A stretch of 7,336 nucleotides of DNA from NCBI GenBank assembly GCA_020717935.1, contig DYDK01000086.1:1-7336 (forward strand). Reading direction: 5' to 3'. The DNA is from Desulfocapsa sp. GTDB lineage: Bacteria > Desulfobacterota > Desulfobulbia > Desulfobulbales > Desulfocapsaceae. Positions within the stretch are counted from its first letter, which is position 1, and each line of letters starts with the position of its first letter. Under the pieces are notes generated by a model. It made no database searches. It saw only the letters and a program-made list of their open reading frames with translations, and had not been told where the DNA came from. Position numbers and translations under genes: made by a program. Positions 1 through 6,595 of this stretch are shown here, piece after piece.

Positions 1-129
1 ATTTTGAGCATAACGAAGAGATTGGGCGAAAAGATCATTTTGCAAGAGGCTCACCTCAATCCTCTTTTGCGTTCATATATCCCCTGGCCCTTGCAGAGAT
101 ACTTTCAATTTGCTTTTCGGGCATTATAA
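1..129 (+). CDS. Possible C-terminal end of an upstream gene (partial)
   Basis: The first forward frame is open from the window edge to a TAA at 127-129, giving 42 residues that end in RYFQFAFRAL. The stop lies 12 bases before the mutL start and in the same frame, so an upstream gene could sit in an operon with mutL. The residue composition (aromatic and basic, no low-complexity stretch) is protein-like, but I do not recognise a family. Forward frame 3 is also open across this short stretch, and bases 33-52 resemble an intergenic repeat at 4702-4721. Both facts weaken the call. The alternative is that this is plain upstream DNA of mutL. Confidence 0.33.
   Translation: MLSITKRLGEKIILQEAHLNPLLRSYIPWPLQRYFQFAFRAL
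33..52 (+). repeat. Copy 1 of a dispersed 20-bp sequence
   Basis: GATCATTTTGCAAGAGGCTC matches 4702-4721 at 17 of 20 positions in the same orientation. This may be a fragment of an intergenic dispersed repeat. With only two copies in view, chance similarity is possible. Confidence 0.3.
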
Positions 130-130
130 C
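103..130 (+). promoter_or_regulatory. Weak candidate promoter ahead of mutL
   Basis: TTTCAA (103-108) and TATAAC (125-130) are separated by 16 bases and resemble sigma-70 -35 and -10 boxes. The -10 matches 5 of 6 consensus positions and the -35 only 3 of 6. Transcription would begin about five bases before the mutL ATG, leaving almost no leader, so mutL may instead be read from an upstream promoter. No clear Shine-Dalgarno sequence precedes the mutL ATG. Confidence 0.22.
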
Positions 131-141
131 AACGGCTCACC

Positions 142-2118
142 ATGTCCAAAATTCGCATTCTTCCCGAACAGATTGCCAACCGCATTGCCGCCGGCGAAGT
201 GGTGGAACGACCTGCCTCAGTTGTCAAGGAGTTGCTGGAAAACAGCCTCGATGCAGGTGCGACTCGTATCGAAGTGGAGATCGAAGGGAGTGGCACCCGT
301 CTGATTCGGGTAATTGACAACGGCTGCGGCATGGATGAAGACGACCTGCTTCTTTGCCTGGAACGGCATGGAACATCAAAAATCGTCACCGACAAGGACC
401 TGGCCGCCATCAGCTCACTGGGATTTCGGGGTGAGGCCATCCCGTCCATTGGCTCGGTTGCGAAGATGGCCATTATCTCTCGTCCACCCCATGCCCTTTT
501 GGGAACAACCGTTGTGCTCCACTATGGCAAACTGATAAAGAACCATGAGATCGGATCGCATCACGGCACGATCTTTGAGATTCGTGATCTTTTTGGCAAC
601 ACACCAGCTCGGCGGAAATTCCTGCGCACCAGTCGCACCGAACTGGCCCATATCGAAGAGGTGATCAAAGGCTATGCCCTGGCCGCCGCCGAAATTGCCT
701 TTATTCTTCGCATTGATGGACGAGAAGTCTTTCATTTTTCAAAAAATCAGTCCTTGCCGGATCGTTTGAAGGCGATCCTTCATTACCAGGGGCCATTGAT
801 CGAAGTGGGAAAGGTGACACCCCGCGAACACCCCCCACTCTCTTCCTCCGTTCAGGGCTGGCTTCTGCCCCCAGATGCGCCGGTGGCGGGATCGGCGGGT
901 ATGCGGCTGCTGGTCAATGGCCGCACCGTTCGGGACCGGATGATGATTCATGCCGTGGTCGAGGGCTTGCGCAATTTTTTGATGAAGGGGCGCGCTCCGG
1001 CCGGATTTCTCCATCTTCTCCTTCCCCCTGAAGCCGTGGATGTCAATGTCCACCCCACCAAACAGGAGATTCGCTTTCGTGAAGGCCAGGCTATACACCA
1101 GATGATCAGTCAGGAGGTGGATCTGGCCATACGGACATATCAGCAAACAATTCAGACGACTGTTTTTCGAGCTGGCTCCTCGCAAAAAATGGGGCAAAAT
1201 GTGCCCGCACCGCCAGCGGGACTGCAACCAGAACCACATCATCGCTCATTGTCCCCAATGATGCCTTCTGCGGATGAAATGCATGACGAGGCATCAATCT
1301 CACTTTCACAAGCACTGTCCCCACCGGCACCCTCACTCCAATCCCACCAGACAGCAACGGCAGTTCTCAGCCCCTACCCACAAAAGGATCTCCCTCTTTT
1401 TATACCCCTGCCCCAAACGGCTGAGACCGCATCACCATCACCTGCGACTCCAGCGCATGGCGCTCATTTCGCGGAAAAGGGAGAAACGCAGTCCCTGTCC
1501 TACCCGCCTGCTGCCAATCATCATCTCACCATTATTGGTCAGTATGACAATCTCTATATCTTCTGTCAGGCAGCCGATGGCGGTCTACTGATTATTGACC
1601 AGCACGCCGCCCATGAGCGACTCCTCTTTGAAGACCTGAAAAAGCAGTTCCTCCAGGGCCGCGTTGCCAGTCAGACCCTGCTCTTCCCGACCACCATTGA
1701 GCTTTCTCTGGGGGAAATCGAACAGATTGAACAGCATTTACCGGACATAGAAAAGATGGGATTTTCCATCCGTGAATTTGGCGGCAACGCCTTTGTCATT
1801 TCCGCCGTTCCCGCCCTGGCCGGACAGTGCCCTCCCGACGACCTTCTGCGTGACATCCTTACTCGGTTCAGCAGGAACGACTCGACTGGCAGCGCCGATG
1901 GGCCAAGGGACGACAAGGGAAACATCCTCGACACCATCATCGCCTCCATGGCCTGTAAAGCAGCAGTGAAATCCGGCGACCCGCTTCATCCCCAGGAAAT
2001 GGAGGCTCTGCTGACCCGCATGACCAAGGCCGATCTCTTCTCCCACTGCCCGCATGGTCGTCCGGTTTTCAAACATTTGAGCATCAAGGAGGTGCAGAAA
2101 TGGTTTTATCGTCCATAG
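142..2118 (+). CDS. mutL: DNA mismatch repair protein MutL (endonuclease type)
   Basis: MutL is the ATP-driven coordinator of methyl-independent mismatch repair. It acts in the cytoplasm after MutS finds a mismatch and, in this subtype, nicks the new strand itself. The 658 residues show the GHKL ATPase domain at about 1-335: ELLENSLDAGA near residues 30-40 with Glu33 and Asn34, DNGCGM at 59-64, GFRGEA at 94-99, and the NVHPTKQEIRF segment at 302-312. A Pro/Ser/His-rich linker spans about 344-460. The C-terminal dimerisation and nuclease domain runs from about 461, with DQHAAHERLLFE at 486-497 matching the DQHA(X)2E(X)4E metal site, plus ACKAAVK at 604-610 and CPHGRP at 636-641. These C-terminal motifs are those of nicking MutL proteins in bacteria without MutH. 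Length is normal. The 3' end overlaps the next gene by 19 bases. The start is set by the family N terminus MSKIRILPEQIANRIAAGEV. Confidence 0.97.
   Translation: MSKIRILPEQIANRIAAGEVVERPASVVKELLENSLDAGATRIEVEIEGSGTRLIRVIDNGCGMDEDDLLLCLERHGTSKIVTDKDLAAISSLGFRGEAIPSIGSVAKMAIISRPPHALLGTTVVLHYGKLIKNHEIGSHHGTIFEIRDLFGNTPARRKFLRTSRTELAHIEEVIKGYALAAAEIAFILRIDGREVFHFSKNQSLPDRLKAILHYQGPLIEVGKVTPREHPPLSSSVQGWLLPPDAPVAGSAGMRLLVNGRTVRDRMMIHAVVEGLRNFLMKGRAPAGFLHLLLPPEAVDVNVHPTKQEIRFREGQAIHQMISQEVDLAIRTYQQTIQTTVFRAGSSQKMGQNVPAPPAGLQPEPHHRSLSPMMPSADEMHDEASISLSQALSPPAPSLQSHQTATAVLSPYPQKDLPLFIPLPQTAETASPSPATPAHGAHFAEKGETQSLSYPPAANHHLTIIGQYDNLYIFCQAADGGLLIIDQHAAHERLLFEDLKKQFLQGRVASQTLLFPTTIELSLGEIEQIEQHLPDIEKMGFSIREFGGNAFVISAVPALAGQCPPDDLLRDILTRFSRNDSTGSADGPRDDKGNILDTIIASMACKAAVKSGDPLHPQEMEALLTRMTKADLFSHCPHGRPVFKHLSIKEVQKWFYRP
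2086..2094 (+). promoter_or_regulatory. Strong ribosome binding site within the end of mutL
   Basis: AAGGAGGTG lies inside the last codons of mutL, five bases before the ATG at 2100. It supports that ATG as the start of the 3D-domain gene and implies translational coupling to mutL. Caution: the same bases encode the mutL residues KEV, so part of the match could be chance. Confidence 0.6.
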
Positions 2119-2750
2119 ATCATACTCATCATAGCAGTTATGCAAATCATGAAACAACCATGATCGATGATCAATTCACACTCATCCCGTCAATTCGTCC
2201 CGCTCGCATCCTTTCCTTCTTCCTCTTGGGCACCCTTGTCATTTTCAGTGGCTGCGCCAAACGGCAGATACCGTCCAGCGCCGGCAAAGGCAAAGTCATG
2301 GAGACCACTGGCTACTGCGGTTGCAGCCAATGCTGCGGCTGGGAGCGCGGGAACTGGGCCTTTCTCAAGCTGGATTTCTGGAACCGCTATGTCAATTACG
2401 GCAAACAGGCCGGAAAACCGTACAGTGGCCTGACCGCCAGCGGCACCACTCCCACCCAGCCCCAGGAGGGCTTCTTTTCGATGGACACAGTGGAACGCCC
2501 CTGGATGATTGTCCCCCGACTTCTCCTCTTTCCCTGGTACTTTCAATCGCAAAAAGGAACCATCGCCGCCGACACCAAATTCTATCCCTTTGGCACCCGT
2601 ATGTACATTCCTGGTTACGGCTGGGGAATCGTCGAAGACAAAGGTGGAGCGATCAAAGGCCCGGACCGCCTTGACCTCTTTTTTGATTCCCATGACGAAG
2701 CCATTCAATGGGGCAGAAGAAAGGTGTCCGTCGAGATAGAACGCCGTTGA
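2100..2750 (+). CDS. 3D-domain lipoprotein, putative cell-wall-active protein
   Basis: A 216-residue protein. From the first ATG, a hydrophobic segment (about 38-50) ends in the lipobox VIFSGC with Cys52, indicating a lipoprotein. A cysteine cluster, GYCGCSQCCGW at 71-81, matches the start of the double-psi beta-barrel in YuiC/YocH-like proteins. The 3D domain is at about 153-213, with its three signature aspartates at Asp158 (AAD), Asp180 (VED before KGGAIKG) and Asp192 (DRLD before LFFDS). The family is related to the MltA barrel and is tied to peptidoglycan cleavage or binding, so a periplasmic cell-wall role is inferred. About 40 residues with several aromatics and prolines are inserted between the Cys cluster and the Asp motifs. 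The ATG at 2100 has a strong ribosome binding site but gives an unusually long 36-residue n-region. An ATG at 2160 gives a more normal lipoprotein signal (Cys at 32) but lacks a visible ribosome binding site. Confidence 0.85.
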   Translation: MVLSSIDHTHHSSYANHETTMIDDQFTLIPSIRPARILSFFLLGTLVIFSGCAKRQIPSSAGKGKVMETTGYCGCSQCCGWERGNWAFLKLDFWNRYVNYGKQAGKPYSGLTASGTTPTQPQEGFFSMDTVERPWMIVPRLLLFPWYFQSQKGTIAADTKFYPFGTRMYIPGYGWGIVEDKGGAIKGPDRLDLFFDSHDEAIQWGRRKVSVEIERR

Positions 2751-2856
2751 TGGATATGCAGATTCCTTCTTGACCGTTTTGCATCCCCTCTTCAGATCAT
2801 CCTTAACTCATAGATAAACACAACTCTGGCATATTCGAGCGACTCACAGTTCCTAA

Positions 2857-2897
2857 TGCTGGCTAACGCCCGCAACCCAAGTGGTTAGTGGCCAGCA
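2857..2897. repeat. Small imperfect hairpin
   Basis: TGCTGGC plus TAAC (2857-2867) pairs with GTTA (2884-2887) and GCCAGCA (2891-2897), leaving GTG bulged and a 16-base loop. It lies just left of the GGTCATTTGGGG repeats and may belong to the same repeat cluster. No function is assigned. Confidence 0.4.
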
Positions 2898-2898
2898 G

Positions 2899-3008
2899 GT
2901 CGTTTGGGGGCATGGTCATTTGGGGGCATGGGTCATTTGGGGACATGACCCGAATTGGCTTTTTAATTCGGGATCGTGTCCCCAAATGACCCGTGTCCCC
3001 AAATGACC
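2899..3008. repeat. Clustered GGTCATTTGGGGaCA repeats around a long hairpin
   Basis: Five copies of a roughly 15-base unit are packed here. Three are forward: GGTCGTTTGGGGGCAT at 2899-2914, GGTCATTTGGGGGCAT at 2914-2929, and GGTCATTTGGGGACAT at 2931-2946. Two are inverted: TGTCCCCAAATGACC at 2977-2991 and again at 2994-3008. The inner pair continues into CCCGAATT (2949-2956) and AATTCGGG (2965-2972), forming a near-complete hairpin of about 26 bp with an 8-base loop. Palindromes of this kind are typical of REP/BIME-type or transposase-associated dispersed repeats. That class is inferred from the architecture, and no transposase gene is present here. Confidence 0.75.
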
Positions 3009-3149
3009 GGTGGGACACTGAACATTGTTTTTTATTGAGCATGTTACAATGGAGAGCATAGCCAAAGATGGCCCGAAGCAGGGATGCAAGGGGCATTCTC
3101 AGGTTTTTTTGAGTCCCCAAGATCGTCCTTCATTGAGAATCGCCCTATA

Positions 3150-3327
3150 ACCTAAATCCTGCAATCACTTGGCATTCGCCTGTCAATACAGGCACATAGG
3201 CTGCGTTGGCTTCACCATTTTCATGCTCAGCGTAGCACAAACTACGCCTGCGCTGAAAATGGCTTGCCGCCTTGCCTCTGTGCCCGTCTTGCCAGTCTCG
3301 ATGCTCAAGCGATTGCAGGATTTAGGT
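3150..3327. mobile_element. Foldback (MITE-like) non-autonomous element
   Basis: The 178-bp segment is bounded by perfect 17-bp inverted repeats: ACCTAAATCCTGCAATC at 3150-3166 and its reverse complement at 3311-3327. A further CTTG/CAAG match follows after one mismatch. The interior also folds on itself: GGCACA (3191-3196) lies opposite TGTGCC (3279-3284), CCATTTTCA (3215-3223) opposite TGAAAATGG (3254-3262), and CGTAG (3231-3235) opposite CTACG (3242-3246), around a 6-base loop. Almost the whole element is one imperfect palindrome with no coding capacity. This is the architecture of a miniature inverted-repeat or foldback element mobilised by an enzyme encoded elsewhere. TA-rich bases flank both ends, but no clear target duplication was identified. 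Confidence 0.68.
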
Positions 3328-3487
3328 ATAACTGTTCTTTTTTCTGGACTTTTTTATCATTTCCTGATTTATTTTCTTCTGAATACTTCTCTTGTGGAGC
3401 GGACTCACTCTGAGGTCGCTTCGCATTCAGACTCATCAGGGATGCCATTCTTTCCTCTCGCATCCCCTCACCCGCCAACAGAGAAAT

Positions 3488-4663
3488 ATGAACTCTTTCC
3501 TGAGAAAACCCTGCCTTCACATTCTCTCGCTCGTCGTGCTCTTAGGCGCCCTTACCCCTTCTGCTCGGGCCGAGGAAGCAAAATCGTGCAATGTCCCGCG
3601 CAGCGAGATTTCGCGGGCTGCCTATCAACGATTGGCCCCTCAATTGGAAAATGAAATGCGGGAAAAAAAACTCACCATGGGTCAACCAATTTTTATTCGT
3701 ATTCTCAAAGAAGAAAATGAGGTGGAACTGTGGGTGAAAAAGAGTCTGCGGTATGAACTGTTCAAGACCTACACCATTTGCAAATATTCAGGAGGACTTG
3801 GCCCCAAAATCAAAGAAGGCGATCAACAAAGCCCTGAAGGATTTTACGATGTCACCGTCACCGCCCTCAATCCCTGGAGCAATTTTCATCTCTCCTTTAA
3901 CCTCGGCTATCCCAACGAATACGACAAACTGCACAAACGAACCGGCGGCGCCCTGATGGTGCATGGCAAATGCGCCTCGGTGGGTTGCTTTGCCATGAAC
4001 GATCTGCGCATCGAAGAAATATATACCGTCCTGGATGCCGCCATGAGCAATGGACAAGACCGTTTTGCCGTCCATATCTTTCCTTTTCGCATGACATGGG
4101 ACAAATTAGCCCGCCATAAAGGATCGCCGTGGGTTCCCTTCTGGGAAAACCTGAAACAGGGCTATGATTATTTCCAGGGCCATCGGACACCGCCCGTGGT
4201 TTCAGTGGTGGAGAAAAACTATGCCTTTCAATCCCCTCGTCCCCTTCTCTTTGGTAGCGACATCAACCCCGATCAGGTTATAGAGCCTGTTACCATCGCC
4301 CGAGTTGAGAAGGCCGTACAAGCGGCCCAGACAGAAGTGATTGCCCAGGAAATAAAGGCCATCCAGGAGGCCAGAGATGCTGAAAAAGCCCAACTTGCCC
4401 AGGAGCTGAAAGCCGGTCAGGAAGCGAAGGTGGCAGCCCTGGCCCAGGAAGTCAAATCCCTGCAAATGGCACAAGCCGGATCAGGGATAGCCGCCGCGCC
4501 AGCGCTCCCTGCCGGACAAAATCTGGCGGGAACAACAGGAGCCGTTATTGATATAAAAGCCACGCACAGCAAGAAAACCTTTACTTTGGCGAAAAACGCG
4601 GGCGCCGATAAAAAATACGCGGCTATGGGGAAAAAACCGGCAAAAAACAGCAGCGCCCTGTAG
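3488..4663 (+). CDS. Secreted YafK/DpaA-like L,D-transpeptidase-family protein with coiled-coil tail
   Basis: A 391-residue protein starting at ATG 3488, chosen because it opens with a textbook Sec signal peptide: a basic N terminus, a hydrophobic core at about 11-24 and ARA|EE cleavage at 28/29. A TTG 32 codons upstream would bury this signal. The YkuD catalytic domain covers about 67-200 and follows the YafK pattern: SGGLGPKIKEGDQQSPEGFY at 101-120, SFNLGYPN at 136-143, and the active-site motif HGKCASVGCFAM at 159-170 with catalytic His159 and Cys167. YkuD enzymes form or cut peptidoglycan cross-links at diaminopimelate. E. coli YafK (DpaA) detaches Braun lipoprotein from the wall, but substrate cannot be settled here. 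Residues about 270-330 are Ala/Gln/Glu/Lys-rich, with repeated AQEIK, AQELK and AQEVK units that predict a coiled coil, followed by an Ala/Pro linker and a Lys-rich tail. Its 3' end converges on the regulator gene. Confidence 0.88.
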   Translation: MNSFLRKPCLHILSLVVLLGALTPSARAEEAKSCNVPRSEISRAAYQRLAPQLENEMREKKLTMGQPIFIRILKEENEVELWVKKSLRYELFKTYTICKYSGGLGPKIKEGDQQSPEGFYDVTVTALNPWSNFHLSFNLGYPNEYDKLHKRTGGALMVHGKCASVGCFAMNDLRIEEIYTVLDAAMSNGQDRFAVHIFPFRMTWDKLARHKGSPWVPFWENLKQGYDYFQGHRTPPVVSVVEKNYAFQSPRPLLFGSDINPDQVIEPVTIARVEKAVQAAQTEVIAQEIKAIQEARDAEKAQLAQELKAGQEAKVAALAQEVKSLQMAQAGSGIAAAPALPAGQNLAGTTGAVIDIKATHSKKTFTLAKNAGADKKYAAMGKKPAKNSSAL

Positions 4664-4701
4664 TTCTGTCACTGCTCGTTTCCCCGTCCACACGCCAAGG
4701 C

Positions 4702-4721
4702 GATCATTTTGTAAGGGCCTC
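4702..4721 (+). repeat. Copy 2 of a dispersed 20-bp sequence
   Basis: GATCATTTTGTAAGGGCCTC lies in the spacer between the two converging genes and matches positions 33-52 at 17 of 20 bases. No function can be read from it. Confidence 0.3.
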
Positions 4722-4760
4722 GACACCCACGTTGCCTTGCAGTTTTCCTCTGGCCATCGT

Positions 4761-4785
4761 CGTTCCCACCTGTGCGGGAATGGCG
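4761..4785. repeat. REP-like short palindrome
   Basis: TTCCCAC (4763-4769) and GCGGGAA (4774-4780) form a 7-bp stem with one mismatch and a CTGT loop. It resembles the widespread TTCCCGC...GCGGGAA class of extragenic palindromes. It sits between the converging transpeptidase and regulator genes and has no T tract, so it is not a standard terminator. A nearby CTGGTTCCCAT (4794-4804) recurs at 5547-5557 in the hairpin on the other side of the regulator gene. Confidence 0.45.
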
Positions 4786-4840
4786 ACTTCTCTCTGGTTC
4801 CCATAACGCCGCTTGAAAACCGGATACCTCTCAATCCCCG

Positions 4841-5503
4841 CTACTTATCCAGCAGAGCCGGAAGATTCAGCAGACGAATCTTTTTCCCCTCAACCGCAAT
4901 CAGCTTCTCCTCACTCATCTTGGCAAAGATGCGGGAAAGGGTTTCCGGGATGGTGCCGAGCAGACTTGCCAACTGCCCCTTGGAGATTTCCAGCTCCACG
5001 CTGTCTTTTCCACCTTGCTCTTCCATAAGATACAGCAGATAACCGGCCAGTCGTTCCGGCACCTCCTTGAGCGACAAATTTTCAATCTGATCAACAAAGC
5101 GTCGTAGCCGCATGGAGAGCACGGCCAACATATTCAGGGCCAAGGAAGGATTTTCGTGAACCAGAGCGATAAATTTCTCACGCGGGAAAAAAATAAGGAC
5201 GCTCTTCATCAAGGTTTCGGCATTGGCTGGAAAGGGCTGCCCGTGAAAAACCGGCACTTCGCCAAAAGGTTCGCCTGGCCCAAAGATATGGAGAATCTGC
5301 TCCTTGCCCGCCCAGGACATCTTGAAGATTTTCACCTTGCCCTCAGCCACCATATAAAAGCCGCTGCCGGGATCCCCCTCAAAAAACACGGCCTCGCCTT
5401 TGCCAAACTTCTTGGCCACGGCAATCTTCGCCACCGCTTCCTGCTGCTCGGGTGGTAAGCCACCAAACAAGGCGCTGCTGCTGATGAGTTCTCGCTTGTC
5501 CAT
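4841..5503 (-). CDS. Crp/Fnr-family transcriptional regulator
   Basis: A 220-residue cytoplasmic DNA-binding regulator. The N-terminal cyclic-nucleotide-type beta-barrel spans about 12-115, with GKGEAVFFEGDPGSGFYMVAEGKVKIFK at the expected place and FGEVPVFHGQPFPANAETL as the phosphate-binding-cassette equivalent. The Arg-Ser pair that holds cAMP in E. coli Crp is replaced by Pro-Ala at about 92-93, so cAMP is unlikely to be the ligand. A dimerisation helix (about 115-145) follows, then a winged helix-turn-helix with ISKGQLASLLGTIPETLSRI at about 173-192. No cysteine occurs in the protein, which excludes an Fnr-type iron-sulfur cluster or Cys-based sensing. Heme-based NO sensing as in some HcpR/Dnr-type members remains possible but unproven. 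The ATG at 5503 follows an AGGGGA ribosome binding site. The gene is downstream of intI on the same strand, with a hairpin between them. Confidence 0.9.
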   Translation of the reverse strand: MDKRELISSSALFGGLPPEQQEAVAKIAVAKKFGKGEAVFFEGDPGSGFYMVAEGKVKIFKMSWAGKEQILHIFGPGEPFGEVPVFHGQPFPANAETLMKSVLIFFPREKFIALVHENPSLALNMLAVLSMRLRRFVDQIENLSLKEVPERLAGYLLYLMEEQGGKDSVELEISKGQLASLLGTIPETLSRIFAKMSEEKLIAVEGKKIRLLNLPALLDK

Positions 5504-5546
5504 TTTCCCCTTTTTTTCTATTTACCTGAAGTTTCGAGTTTTTCCA

Positions 5547-5576
5547 CTGGTTCCCATGCGCAGCATGGGAAACCAG
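5547..5576. repeat. Strong hairpin between intI and the regulator gene (REP-like)
   Basis: CTGGTTCCCATGC (5547-5559) pairs with GCATGGGAAACCAG (5563-5576) across a GCA loop, giving 13 bp with a single bulged A. It lies six bases beyond the intI stop codon and could end or protect the intI transcript. Neither strand has a T run after the stem, so an intrinsic terminator is not well supported. The sequence resembles GGTTCCCA...TGGGAACC extragenic palindromes. Confidence 0.6.
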
Positions 5577-5581
5577 AACAT

Positions 5582-6595
5582 TTATCCAGGCAGCATATCC
5601 AGCGGACTTTGTAACTTCCTGATGTCTTTTGACATGACATGAGTATAGATCTCGGTAGTCTTCACATCCGCATGGCCCAGCAGTTCCTGAAGTACCCGGA
5701 TATTGACCCCATTTTCGAGCATATGGGTGGCAAAACTATGGCGCAAGGTGTGACAACTGGCCTTCTTGTCAATCCCAGCCTGTGCCACCGCCCGTTTAAC
5801 CGCCTTCTGCAAGCCGGATTCAAGCACATGATGGCGCATTAACTGCCCAGAACGAGGATCACGGGAAAGCTCTTTGGCCGGAAACACCCACTGCCAGCCG
5901 ATTTCACGGGTAGCGTTTGGATATTTTCTGGCAAGGGCCTCAGGGATATACACCTCGCCGAATCCCTCTGCAAGCTCCCGATGATGTAAAATCCGCACGG
6001 CTTCCACCTGCCGCCGTAATTCATCTTCCACTCCCTTGGGCAGAATGGTGGTACGATCTTTCCCACCCTTGCCGCCCCGCACAAAAATCAACCCCTGGCC
6101 AAAATCGACATCCTGCACCCGTAAACGGAGACACTCCAACAAGCGCAGGCCACCGCCATAAAGAAGCTTTGCCATAAGAATATTTTTACCGCCAGTAATA
6201 GCTGCAAGCAGGCGCTGAACCTCTGTCTGCGTCAAGACCATAGGAACTCGCTGCGGAGTCCTGCTGCGCATAGGGGCAATTTTCCCGTCCAAAGGCTGAT
6301 CAAGCACCTCTCGATACAGAAAAATCAAGGCATTCAAAGCCTGCCGCTGGGTAGAAGCCGACACCTTCCCTTCCGTAGCCAGAGAAGAAAGATACCGCTC
6401 CACATCCTTGGCGCCAAGCGCCTTTGGATGGGTCTTGCCGCCAAAATATAAAATATACCGCAAAATCCACTGACAATAGGTCTGCTCAGTACGATACGCG
6501 TACTGATGATACCGGAACACCTCTTTTACCTGCTCCATAAGTTTCAGTTCAGGATTTGGCCGAAACCTCGGCGTATTTTCTTCTTGACTTTCCAT
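5582..6595 (-). CDS. intI: Integron integrase IntI
   Basis: A 337-residue tyrosine recombinase that inserts and excises gene cassettes by recombination between attI and attC sites. The N-terminal SAM-like core-binding domain covers about 16-105. The catalytic domain carries Arg151 (GGGLRLLE), a Lys near 179 (GGKGGKDR), His282 and Arg285 (CHTLRHSFAT), His308 (LLGH) and the nucleophile Tyr317 (TTEIYTHV). The segment 214-240 (FGEVYIPEALARKYPNA, then WQWVFPA) is the extra patch found only in integron integrases and absent from XerC/D. It is followed by SRDPRSGQLMRHH, also an IntI hallmark. Length equals that of IntI1, and the protein appears intact. It is transcribed away from the cassettes, as in known integrons. 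The ATG (complement of 6593-6595) follows a GGGGTG ribosome binding site. Low similarity to mobile-class details suggests a chromosomal integron, but the class cannot be fixed by eye. Confidence 0.95.
   Translation of the reverse strand: MESQEENTPRFRPNPELKLMEQVKEVFRYHQYAYRTEQTYCQWILRYILYFGGKTHPKALGAKDVERYLSSLATEGKVSASTQRQALNALIFLYREVLDQPLDGKIAPMRSRTPQRVPMVLTQTEVQRLLAAITGGKNILMAKLLYGGGLRLLECLRLRVQDVDFGQGLIFVRGGKGGKDRTTILPKGVEDELRRQVEAVRILHHRELAEGFGEVYIPEALARKYPNATREIGWQWVFPAKELSRDPRSGQLMRHHVLESGLQKAVKRAVAQAGIDKKASCHTLRHSFATHMLENGVNIRVLQELLGHADVKTTEIYTHVMSKDIRKLQSPLDMLPG

Larger units (their letters stand above)
2751..3487. other. Gene-free repeat-rich intergenic region
   Basis: No convincing gene was found between the 3D-domain gene and the transpeptidase gene. 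The region contains a small imperfect hairpin (2857-2897), the GGTCATTTGGGG repeat cluster (2899-3008) and the foldback element (3150-3327). Positions 2751-2856 and 3009-3149 show no clear structure. Positions 3328-3487 are T-rich at first and must hold the promoter and leader of the next gene. A TATAAC at 3327-3332, at the edge of the foldback element, resembles a -10 box but has no good -35 box. Confidence 0.6.

Noticed and set aside
44..66. AAGAGG...CCTCTT hairpin followed by TT as a terminator upstream of mutL
   Set aside because: A 6-bp stem with an 11-base loop and a very short T run is too weak to call.
105..473. Minus-strand open frame across the start of mutL, and similar antisense frames over mutL and the transpeptidase gene
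   Set aside because: These are shadows of strongly conserved genes on the other strand, with no protein family resemblance or ribosome binding site.
2857..2897. Possible attC remnant (CTAAC...GTTAG)
   Set aside because: The boxes do not fit RYYYAAC and GTTRRRY, and the spacing is too short for an attC site.
2863..3120. An 85-residue minus-strand open frame over the repeat cluster
   Set aside because: It needs a TTG start, has no ribosome binding site I can see, and more than half of it is a translation of the GGTCATTTGGGG repeats. I could not match it to a transposase family.
3169..3654. A 161-residue forward open frame starting in the foldback element
   Set aside because: It begins at a TTG inside the element, translates the palindrome, and then runs in another frame over the signal-peptide region of the transpeptidase gene.
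4696..4739. CAAGGC...GCCTTG as a terminator of the transpeptidase gene
   Set aside because: Only a 6-bp stem with a loop of about 30 bases and no T tract.
5582..6595. XerC/XerD or phage-type integrase instead of IntI
   Set aside because: The extra segment at residues 214-240, the DPRSG...RHH motif and the adjacent attI/attC sites are specific to integron integrases.
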